NCBI GenBank assembly: GCA_003864475.1
Contig: BGZO01000015.1
Coordinates: forward strand, 1-33,627
Source: Candidatus Termititenax persephonae
Lineage (GTDB): Bacteria; Margulisbacteria; Termititenacia; Termititenacales; Termititenacaceae
DNA length: 33,627 bases
Direction: 5' to 3'
The translations under genes and the position numbers were made by a program. The notes beneath the pieces were generated by a model that worked only from the letters and a program-made list of their open reading frames with translations, did no database searches and was not told where the DNA came from. This document shows positions 24,764 through 31,770 of this stretch, in pieces (position 1 is the first letter of the stretch; each line of letters opens with the position of its first letter).

Positions 24764-25030
24764 ATGATTAACCAACTGGGAATAGACGAGTGTTTAGCTG
24801 GAATAGTTGTAAAGGAAGTTCGAAAATTGAACAACGGTGCAAAATTTAGGATGCGAGACCTGTTTCGTAAAGCTGATTGGAATAAAATTCATATCTCTTT
24901 AAGGCAACAGGCAGGTTTGCGACTTTATGAAACGTTTGTGAAAAATAAACTTATCCCAGCATATATCATGGAAACCATAAAAAAAGACAAAGATGATGCT
25001 ACGATATATCAGAAAGTTCGAGACTTTTAA
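24764..25030 (+). CDS. 88-aa DUF1413-like protein
   Basis: KEVRKLNNGAKFRMRDLFRKADWNKIHISLRQQAGLRLYETFVKN matches, by my recognition, the small DUF1413-type pattern (Gly-x-x-Phe-x-x-x-Asp-Leu-Phe, then Trp, then Arg-x-x-Gly-x-x-Phe/Tyr). Such proteins are found in phages, plasmids and integrative elements and are thought of as small DNA-associated factors; function unproven. A strong GAAAGGAG ribosome site precedes the ATG. It is divergent from the Xre gene and 27 bases ahead of the membrane-protein gene, likely one operon. Confidence 0.6.
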   Translation: MINQLGIDECLAGIVVKEVRKLNNGAKFRMRDLFRKADWNKIHISLRQQAGLRLYETFVKNKLIPAYIMETIKKDKDDATIYQKVRDF

Positions 25031-25057
25031 AGCTATTACATTAGAAAGGAACTTATT

Positions 25058-25621
25058 ATGCCGGACACGACACCTGCGAAAATGCCAGACGCAGAGACTA
25101 ATAGTTACTTATCATTGTTAATATGGTTAATAGGGTTTCTCTTTTTTATTTGGTCCCTTATATGTGTATTCACTGGAAGGAATATTACTGAACTTCCTTT
25201 TACAAATCCTGTTGGAAAATATTTGGGGGTGTGGGTTCCGGCTGATATCTACACTAATCCGCCTTCTCCTGCAAAACCTGCTGGAATAAGATTATTCATT
25301 GATAAGGATTCTATGGTGTTTTATATTAATGACAACCCATTTCAAAAATTCAATTATACCTATGATAGAGAAAGGTCATATCCAGGTTCGGCAAAGCTAG
25401 TAGGGAAATTATATACTTATAATCAAGACCATAAAATTGTTTATAACCTTACGCAAAACGAAGAAATGACACTAGCGCCACACTTTGATAGAGGTTATTT
25501 TGAAATGGATAGTTCAAATATAGGGCGTGTAAATTTTATGAAAAATGACACTAATTGTATTTTTGACCCGTGGAACAATTTGCTTCACGGACGGCTTTTA
25601 AACACTTATTTTATTGTTTAA
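25058..25621 (+). CDS. 187-aa single-pass membrane protein of unknown function
   Basis: One membrane helix near the N-terminus (about residues 18-45, LLIWLIGFLFFIWSLICVF), then a beta-rich outer domain beginning VGKYLGVWVPADIY with FIDKDSMVFYINDNPFQKFNYTY and repeated Gly-turns, of a lipocalin-like or META-like character. No family recognised. AAGGAAC precedes the ATG. Co-directional with the DUF1413-like gene. The segment 25622-25781 after it holds a copy of another element's left end. Confidence 0.65.
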   Translation: MPDTTPAKMPDAETNSYLSLLIWLIGFLFFIWSLICVFTGRNITELPFTNPVGKYLGVWVPADIYTNPPSPAKPAGIRLFIDKDSMVFYINDNPFQKFNYTYDRERSYPGSAKLVGKLYTYNQDHKIVYNLTQNEEMTLAPHFDRGYFEMDSSNIGRVNFMKNDTNCIFDPWNNLLHGRLLNTYFIV

Positions 25622-25649
25622 CCCTGCGTAGGTTCGAGTATGGTCTTGC

Positions 25650-25760
25650 AGGCTCAACCAAGCCAAAATGCTTGTGGTTATGCGAAATTTTTATGAAACT
25701 TCTGTCTTTTCCGGTAATGTTTCCTATCACAAAATAAGCCAAGGTACAGAAAAACTTAGA
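25650..25760 (+). repeat. Relic of the left end (att plus integrase leader) of a second, related element
   Basis: From CAACCAAGC onward this matches 14186-14290, the stretch between attL and the integrase start, with about 10 differences and one indel in 100 bases. It includes TTGTGGTTATGCGAAA and TTTCCTATCACAAAATAA. Just before it, AGGTTCGAG...GC...CAACCA is a badly degenerated tRNA 3'-end-like segment. After TACAGA the match stops and no integrase follows. Confidence 0.8.
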
Positions 25761-25781
25761 ATATTGCTTAAAAAAAACATT

Positions 25782-28232
25782 TTAAATGGTTATCAAGTTG
25801 GGTATTAATGTTTGTATCTGTGTGTATAAGTCTATATCAATATCTCCAGCGTCAATATCAATAATAAGGCTAAACCGTGTTCGTGTATCATCTGCAGAAA
25901 TTGTCTTTCTATGTTTCCACCAACCAGCAACACTATATATTGCAATGTTTTGCATGGTTGCTAATTGTGCACCTGTAATTTCTAGAACATCTTTGTGAAT
26001 TGAGCCTTTAGTGCGGGAATTAGACTTCGCACCATAAAACCAGTTCAAATTATCTTGATGGATAAGTCGAACTTTGCTGTTTTCATTGTTTTCGTTTTCT
26101 TCAATATCAATGGCATTATTTATACGACGTTCAAAATCTTCTTTAGTTTCCGTAGGACGCTGTATGTCAAATCGCAAATTATGAGATTGATAGGCATATT
26201 TAGTAGAATAACCACGCTCACTAGGATTTGGCTTTATAAAATACGATAATGTTATTTTTAGTTTAATTAGTTTATCATGCAATTCGCCTTGTAATACATC
26301 TATTGGCCACGGTAAAGGGAATATTAAAATTTGAGATGTTTTTTCTTTTGTTGGAACATCGTTTTCATCTAGTTTAAATGCAAAAACCTGAAAATCTTTC
26401 TGTGCAATAAGTGTTAGTGCATTAGACGCACTGTATTTGGCTTTTTCTAAATCAGGAACACCATGACCAAAAATACGAGACAAATTCATAATGTCTTTTT
26501 TTGTATATGGATTTGGCCGTTTAGCAACCATAGATTCTGTCCATGTGGCGGAATGAACAATTAAACCACGAATCGTTTCTGGCCAAAAAGCAGGATATTC
26601 TGCCATGAGTTCACCAATGAATTGCCCAGCTAACCCAACAGAAGCACTTGTTCCATAGATATTTGTAAACAGTTTTGTTCTAAAATCCTTAGCACAAGAA
26701 ACTAAATCAAAAGCATCATGAGTCATAACTTCCCCATTAGCCGCAACAATTTTATTACCACCTTCAAACAATACTTCTGGTTTTATAGGCCACTGGGATT
26801 CAAATAGGCAAGAAGTCCGTGAATGCGGTGAAATATCTCCAGCATTTGCATATGGAATTACCCCTTGAATACCACCCAAATTTGCATCACATAGTTGCGT
26901 ATAAGAACCAACTGACAATATATTCCATGCTTGCGCTGGACTTTCTATGCATGAATTTCTTTGCTCTTGCTCATAGTTGTTTGACTTGATAATTCCATTC
27001 ACATTACCAACAGACGCAGCAAATAATTTTTGTCGTTCAAACGTTATCCTGTCCATACAAGCCGACCAGCTTGATGGTTTGCCTTTGTGCTTGTCTCCGA
27101 AAGTTTCACTGACTGGCATAATGTAAGCACTATTTGTATTGTCATTCGTTATTTGGACTGCACTTTCGGTTATTCTTCCATATAGTTCAGGAAAATCCAG
27201 AATTCCATCTAATACTTGGACACCCTCAATTTTATGACGCAAAACAATAGTCTCGTATTGTCGAGCGACTGCTATGTTACCAAATAATGCAAGCCCCCCA
27301 ATTTCTGTCGCATGTTCGTCTTGATTATCTAGGCTAAAACGATAATCTGCTTGCTGATTTCTAATCAATGCATTACTCAATAATGGGTGTCGTACAATAT
27401 AATTTCCATCCAACACAACAATACGCGTATTATTATTATGAGGATAAGTTGTTTTTTTCAACAAAGAATCCATTAAACTTTCTTGTTCTGCATACGTCGA
27501 ATTGACTATAGCTGTTTTCGCCTTTTTGGCAATACGGATTTCAGCAATCACATTACATTTTTGCACAAACGCAGACAATTTTTCTTTTGTTGCTTCACAT
27601 AAAAAAATCGTCCTATCATAAAATGATATCGGTTTTCGATTTACAGACAAACCTTCATGAATAGCAGTTTTTATAAATAAATCTCGCACCGATAATTTAG
27701 TTTTATTCGTAAGCCAAACTTCCCACCAATGAGGGTTATTATCCATTGGAAGCAAGGAAATATCATCAGTAAAAAAACTATCTATACTCACTCTCTCAAT
27801 TCGTTCTATGCTGGCTATATACGGTAGAGGATTTTGAACTTCTTTCCCGTTACGAGGTTTAGGATTCACATAATTTTGCAATGCAGAAGAAAGCTTATCA
27901 AATGTTATCGTAGAATCAACGCGAACATTAGCAGATATAACACCATCAACTTTTTTGATTGAAAGCAATTCCATTTTATATGCACTCTTATCAAGTTCTT
28001 CAAATAAAAAATCCATATTAGCTTGACCACTGAACTTTATAGCAAAAACGCTATCGTTATCATGTGTATTTCTTATCTCCTCAAGTTGGTGTCGTAGCTT
28101 CTGTGCATGTGTTTTGCGATTTAATCTATGAGGGATATTAAGTCGACTGCCACCACCTTGTTTCAATGAAAACTGTGTAGCATTTATATGTCCCATTGAC
28201 AGTTCTAAATGCCTTAATTTATTCGCTGACAT
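25782..28232 (-). CDS. ietS: IetS-like subtilase (S8 serine protease) of a two-gene conflict system
   Basis: Of 816 residues, the N-terminal 260 have no recognised domain (perhaps target recognition) and about 265-600 form the S8 protease. The triad is visible: Asp275 in RIVVLDG, His307 in DEHATEIGGLALFG and Ser529 in YGTSASVGLAGQ, with oxyanion Asn410 in AASVGN and the KPEV strand at 484-487. The C-terminal 200 residues are beta-rich with no signal peptide, so it acts in the cytoplasm. It follows the AAA+ gene after 5 bases; its ribosome site GAGGAT lies in the end of that gene. In the IetAS system of Ti plasmids the protease is the toxin and the ATPase the antitoxin; homologous pairs also appear among anti-phage systems. 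Assignment is by gene pair and motifs. Confidence 0.85.
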   Translation of the reverse strand: MSANKLRHLELSMGHINATQFSLKQGGGSRLNIPHRLNRKTHAQKLRHQLEEIRNTHDNDSVFAIKFSGQANMDFLFEELDKSAYKMELLSIKKVDGVISANVRVDSTITFDKLSSALQNYVNPKPRNGKEVQNPLPYIASIERIERVSIDSFFTDDISLLPMDNNPHWWEVWLTNKTKLSVRDLFIKTAIHEGLSVNRKPISFYDRTIFLCEATKEKLSAFVQKCNVIAEIRIAKKAKTAIVNSTYAEQESLMDSLLKKTTYPHNNNTRIVVLDGNYIVRHPLLSNALIRNQQADYRFSLDNQDEHATEIGGLALFGNIAVARQYETIVLRHKIEGVQVLDGILDFPELYGRITESAVQITNDNTNSAYIMPVSETFGDKHKGKPSSWSACMDRITFERQKLFAASVGNVNGIIKSNNYEQEQRNSCIESPAQAWNILSVGSYTQLCDANLGGIQGVIPYANAGDISPHSRTSCLFESQWPIKPEVLFEGGNKIVAANGEVMTHDAFDLVSCAKDFRTKLFTNIYGTSASVGLAGQFIGELMAEYPAFWPETIRGLIVHSATWTESMVAKRPNPYTKKDIMNLSRIFGHGVPDLEKAKYSASNALTLIAQKDFQVFAFKLDENDVPTKEKTSQILIFPLPWPIDVLQGELHDKLIKLKITLSYFIKPNPSERGYSTKYAYQSHNLRFDIQRPTETKEDFERRINNAIDIEENENNENSKVRLIHQDNLNWFYGAKSNSRTKGSIHKDVLEITGAQLATMQNIAIYSVAGWWKHRKTISADDTRTRFSLIIDIDAGDIDIDLYTQIQTLIPNLITI

Positions 28233-28237
28233 TTAGA

Positions 28238-29215
28238 TTATCCTCTATGTGTTTCAATTTCTCTTACAAAATCGAGCAGGAGTTTGGTATTTACAGGCAT
28301 ATCATCCAAAACATTGTTTTTTATCGCATTATCACAAACCTTGGCAATTTCTGCATAACTTATATTTTTAACTTCATTTTCAATTTCCACCCAGTCAATA
28401 TTTTTACTATACTCTGATGTTAAATACATTTTGAATGTTTCTTGTATCAAATTTTTGTCTGGATTTTCATATCGAAGAATATCATCAAATCTACGAAACA
28501 ATGCTTTGTCTAACAAGTTAGCATGATTGGTTGCAGCTAAAATCAAGCTATCCGAACGAGAATTTTCTATAAACTGTAAAAATGCATTCAGTATCCGGCG
28601 AATTTCCCCAACATCATTAGTAAGGTCTCGTTTACTGCCAATTGCATCAAATTCATCAAACAAATACAAACCACGAATCTTTTTGATATGGTCAAAGATA
28701 AGACGCAGTTTAGCAGCGGCCTCACCCATGTATTTTGTGATAAGCCCGTCAAGTTGAATTATAAATAATGGAAAATTAAGTTGTCCCGCCAACGCAGAAG
28801 CGGTCATGGTTTTTCCAGTTCCCGGCGCACCAATCATCAAGATTTTACTGCGCGGTAATAATCCATGCTCACGAAGCTTTTGTTGTTGACTTTGCTCTTC
28901 AACAATGCGCTTTAATTTTTTCGATAATTCAGGCGGTAGAATAAGATGATTCAATTTGATATTACTGTATTTTGCCTCAAATAACCCCGACAACTCACCA
29001 CGAGGCTCAATTATGGGAATCGTAGTAAGAGCAGAAACTTTGTTATCTATCCGATTGGAAAACTTTTGAATAATATCGCTAAGTTCTTTTGCAAAAACAG
29101 CATTTCCCTTATTGGCTTCGTGTGCAGCAATCTGGGTGGCGATAGACTTGAATCGCGAATCGTCTCCATTTTTATAACTCTCAAACAAAGCCTTAACTTG
29201 TGCTGCGGTCGCCAT
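28238..29215 (-). CDS. ietA: IetA-like AAA+ ATPase
   Basis: 325 residues: a helical N-terminus (1-90), then an AAA+ module with Walker A GAPGTGKT (129-136), pore-loop-like region KYMGEAAAKL, Walker B LYLFDEFD (Asp187/Glu188), sensor-1 Asn230 in AATNH and arginine finger in ALFRRFD (241-242). All ATPase residues are intact. It is the upstream partner of the subtilase. In IetAS the ATPase restrains the protease, so it may act as its cognate unfoldase or inhibitor. GAGGG precedes the ATG at nine bases. A very long perfect hairpin lies about 60 bases upstream in the leader/promoter area. Confidence 0.87.
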   Translation of the reverse strand: MATAAQVKALFESYKNGDDSRFKSIATQIAAHEANKGNAVFAKELSDIIQKFSNRIDNKVSALTTIPIIEPRGELSGLFEAKYSNIKLNHLILPPELSKKLKRIVEEQSQQQKLREHGLLPRSKILMIGAPGTGKTMTASALAGQLNFPLFIIQLDGLITKYMGEAAAKLRLIFDHIKKIRGLYLFDEFDAIGSKRDLTNDVGEIRRILNAFLQFIENSRSDSLILAATNHANLLDKALFRRFDDILRYENPDKNLIQETFKMYLTSEYSKNIDWVEIENEVKNISYAEIAKVCDNAIKNNVLDDMPVNTKLLLDFVREIETHRG

Positions 29216-29275
29216 AGTATTAATCCCTCTTAAAAAATTTTACCGTCATTCGTAACTTAAAATCAATGAACAAAC

Positions 29276-29333
29276 ATAGGTAAATATGCTAAAATAACCA
29301 CAAGAATGTGGTTATTTTAGCATATTTACCTAT
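29276..29333. repeat. Perfect 27-bp inverted repeat with AGAA loop
   Basis: Bases 29276-29302 are exactly complementary to 29307-29333, with loop 29303-29306. The arms are AT-rich and contain GCTAAAATAACCACA. It lies between the divergent ietA and purS transcription units. Confidence 0.9.
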
Positions 29334-29498
29334 TCTGTATCTTGTTTTTATTCGGGATTAAAGAATAAACTTCTTCCCTAAGCAAAATAGATTCGAGAGT
29401 AAATACGTCAAGCATTATTCGGCGACATAAATAAGCTTATCAAGTATTACTGCCAAGCATAGGAACATCATCATGAAAAAACAATTCAAAATCCTTTC

Positions 29499-29526
29499 TT
29501 TACACCTGTCCGTAAACTGGTAAAAT
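29499..29526 (+). promoter_or_regulatory. Promoter of purS
   Basis: TTTACA (29499-29504), 16-base spacer, TAAAAT (29521-29526); AAGGAG ribosome site at 29541-29546, six bases before the ATG. Confidence 0.65.
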
Positions 29527-29552
29527 AACCCAAAACCTGCAAGGAGTCATCC

Positions 29553-29801
29553 ATGGAATATAAAGTGAAAATGTACGTGTCCTACAAAGACGGCATCCTC
29601 GACCCCGTTGGCAAAACTACGGCGGATGCGCTGTCCGCGCTGGGTTACGCCAATGTCGGCGAGATGGCGGTCGGCAAGTACATTACTTTTACTATCGACG
29701 CGGCGGACGCAGACAAGGCCGGCACGCAAATCAAAGAAATGGCGGACAAACTGCTGACCAATCCCGTGATTGAAAAATACCATTTTGAACTGGGGCAATA
29801 G
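29553..29801 (+). CDS. purS: Phosphoribosylformylglycinamidine synthase subunit PurS
   Basis: The 82-residue protein has the PurS pattern: MEYKVKMYVSYKDGILDPVGKTTADALSALGY, then VGEMAVGKYITFTID, ending TNPVIEKYHFEL. PurS bridges PurL and PurQ in the fourth step of purine synthesis. The usual purQ and purL partners are not next to it here; instead the mutase gene starts one base after its stop. Full length for the family. Confidence 0.93.
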   Translation: MEYKVKMYVSYKDGILDPVGKTTADALSALGYANVGEMAVGKYITFTIDAADADKAGTQIKEMADKLLTNPVIEKYHFELGQ

Positions 29802-31172
29802 ATGACCTTAAAAATCAGCATCTCTGGGGTACGCGGCATTTACGGCGACACGCTCACGGACGATATAGTCAAAAAATTCGGCATCGCCTACTCGCGCTTC
29901 GTCAACGGCGGGACGGTGCTGGTCGGGTCGGACACACGCCGCTCCGGGGCAAAAGTTAAGGAAGCGTTGTTTCGCGGCCTGCGTTTTGACGGGCGGGCCA
30001 AGATTATCGATATCGGGTTCTTGCCCACCCCGACCGTGCAGGTCATTACCCGGACAATGAATGTGGACGGCGCGGTTATTGTAACCGCCTCGCACAACCC
30101 CAGCCCCTGGAACGGCCTCAAATTCGTGCGCCCGGACGGGATATTTTTACCGACAGACGAGGCGCAAAAACTCCTCGACCTGTATAACCAAGTGTCGGCG
30201 GGCGACTTGGCGCGGACAGCCGAGGGTCGCCTCGCGGTAGAGACCGATCTCGACGCTGGTGATATTCATTTGGCCAAAATCCAAAAAGTAATCAACGTCG
30301 ATTTAATCCGTCAAGCTGGCCTGAAAGTCGTCGTCGACACTTGCTGTGGCGCGGGGGCGATTATTACCCGGAAACTGCTGGAAATCTTGGGCGTGCAATA
30401 CCAGCAAATCAATTCCCAGCCCGACATTGAGCAATGCAATCGCGGGCTGGAGCCGACGGCGGAAAATATCGCCCAGAGTCTGGGGGCAAAGGTCAAGGAA
30501 TTTCAGGCGGACATCGGCTTCGCGCAGGACCCCGACGCGGACAGGCTGGCAATTGTCGATGAGACCGGGCAGGCCATCGGCGAGGACTACACCCTGTGCC
30601 TCGCCGCGGAATATCTGCTACGGCTGCGGCAACAAGGGCGGCTGCCCGGACAAAACAAAATCTGCACCAACCTCTCCACGACGCGGATTATCGACGACAT
30701 CGCCCAAAAATACGGCGCGGAAGTCGTGCGGACAAAAATCGGCGAGGTCAATGTCTCGCTGGCCATGCAGAAAACCAAGGCGGTCGGCGGCGGCGAGGGC
30801 AACGGCGGGATTATCCTGCCGTCCATCGGCTATGGGCGCGACTCGCTGGGCGGCATCGCCCTGCTCCTACAGTATCTCGCCGAGTCCGGCCAAAGCGTGT
30901 CCGAACTGGTCAAAGGCAACCCCCGTTACGTGATGCACAAAACCAAAATAGACTGCGTTTCCGCGCCACAAGCCGCGGACATTTTAGAAAAAATAAAAAG
31001 CCGCTACGCCGCCGAAAAACTGGACACCCAAGACGGCGTGAAAGTGATTTTTGCCGACGGTAATTGGCTCCATGTGCGCCAGTCCAACACCGAGCCGATT
31101 ATCCGCATCATCGCCGAGGCGGAGACCTTGGCCAAAGCCCGCGAACTTAGCGAGCAAGTCAAAACCGCTTAG
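29802..31172 (+). CDS. Phosphoglucosamine mutase / phosphomannomutase family enzyme
   Basis: An alpha-D-phosphohexomutase of 456 residues with four domains. It has the phosphoserine loop TASHNP (Ser97), metal loop DPDADR (243-248), sugar-binding loop GGGEGNGG (329-336, Glu332) and phosphate-binding RQSNTEP (426-432). All active-site parts are present. Peptidoglycan or LPS precursor supply is the likely role: GlcN-6-P to GlcN-1-P if GlmM, or mannose/glucose-phosphate isomerisation. The archaeal-like opening SISGVRGIYGDTLTDD and short length make GlmM-type the better guess, not certain. Directly abuts purS, so translation is probably coupled. Confidence 0.88.
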   Translation: MTLKISISGVRGIYGDTLTDDIVKKFGIAYSRFVNGGTVLVGSDTRRSGAKVKEALFRGLRFDGRAKIIDIGFLPTPTVQVITRTMNVDGAVIVTASHNPSPWNGLKFVRPDGIFLPTDEAQKLLDLYNQVSAGDLARTAEGRLAVETDLDAGDIHLAKIQKVINVDLIRQAGLKVVVDTCCGAGAIITRKLLEILGVQYQQINSQPDIEQCNRGLEPTAENIAQSLGAKVKEFQADIGFAQDPDADRLAIVDETGQAIGEDYTLCLAAEYLLRLRQQGRLPGQNKICTNLSTTRIIDDIAQKYGAEVVRTKIGEVNVSLAMQKTKAVGGGEGNGGIILPSIGYGRDSLGGIALLLQYLAESGQSVSELVKGNPRYVMHKTKIDCVSAPQAADILEKIKSRYAAEKLDTQDGVKVIFADGNWLHVRQSNTEPIIRIIAEAETLAKARELSEQVKTA

Positions 31173-31221
31173 TCAAGCCGACTGAGGACGTGACTGGACA
31201 TTTTGGGGGGAGACGGTTAAA

Positions 31222-31305
31222 ATAATTGCCAAGAAAGTAATCGGTGAAATATCCAAAAAGCTTAAGGAAATTGATAAAGAAATTGAAGCGAAAGGCAACC
31301 GTTAA
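31222..31305 (+). CDS. Possible 27-residue coding fragment with non-standard start
   Basis: An open frame reads IIAKKVIGEISKKLKEIDKE and then IEAKGNR before TAA at 31303. GGGGGGAG lies about nine bases upstream, the same G-run type of ribosome site used at 2666 and 6093. The only in-frame start is ATA/ATT, so this is either a gene with a rare start or a decayed remnant. Confidence 0.25.
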   Translation: MIAKKVIGEISKKLKEIDKEIEAKGNR

Positions 31306-31338
31306 TTATTTATGCGGTTGGAGGGATAGGTTTATTTG

Positions 31339-31431
31339 ATGAAAATTGATAACAAAAACATTCTCGCGTTAATCGCTTCGGCACTGGCTTATGACAGTAA
31401 AGTAAACGGCGGTATATGGGTAAGGAGGTGA
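31339..31431 (+). CDS. 30-aa small ORF, possibly a leader
   Basis: ATG 31339 to TGA 31429: MKIDNKNILALIASALAYDS followed by KVNGGIWVRR. Its last codons AGG AGG form the ribosome site of the next small gene, suggesting translational coupling. A weak AGG lies eight bases before the start. No family known. Confidence 0.35.
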   Translation: MKIDNKNILALIASALAYDSKVNGGIWVRR

Positions 31432-31435
31432 GCTT

Positions 31436-31606
31436 GTGAAAAAGATGATATTGATTTTAGCCGCATTGTGTCTAATGTGGTCTGCTGTTTTTGCCGATGT
31501 TTATGTGCGTGGCTATTGCAGAAAGAATGGCACCTATGTGCAGAGCCATCACCAGGGTAATCCTGACGGCAGAAAAGAAAACCATTACAGTCATCATGGG
31601 TATTAG
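31436..31606 (+). CDS. 56-aa small secreted protein
   Basis: GTG 31436 with a perfect AAGGAGG seven bases upstream. Residues 1-20 are a signal peptide (MKKMILILAALCLMWSAVFA, cleavage after AVFA). The mature part DVYVRGYCRKNGTYVQSHHQ then GNPDGRKENHYSHHGY matches the short 'V-x-GY-x-RK-x-GTYV-x-x-H' proteins common in bacterial genomes (function unknown), with the usual Asn/Gly-rich end. Confidence 0.7.
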   Translation: MKKMILILAALCLMWSAVFADVYVRGYCRKNGTYVQSHHQGNPDGRKENHYSHHGY

Positions 31607-31770
31607 TATTTATAAGGTTTATATTGCAATTAGGTCAACTTGTTTCGGTTACGACTACACCACCGGCGGCGTGGCGAGCAACGCCAAAGGTGTCGCGGCG
31701 GTCAAGACGCTGGATACGTCAAGCCCCTTTCCTTGACGGAAGTTATAATTGACGGTATGGTAACTGGCGT
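31607..31770. other. Spacer with possible gene relic, hairpin and -10 box
   Basis: A short open stretch (FGYDYTTGGVASNAKGVAAV) up to 31736 looks like the tail of a lost gene. A 7-bp CGTCAAG/CTTGACG hairpin (31717-31738) may terminate upstream transcription. TATAAT at 31744-31749 is a candidate -10 box for the symporter gene; no clear -35 is seen. Confidence 0.35.

Noticed and set aside
29276-29333. Intrinsic terminator
   Set aside because: It lies upstream of both flanking genes, which are divergent, and has no T-run after the stem.
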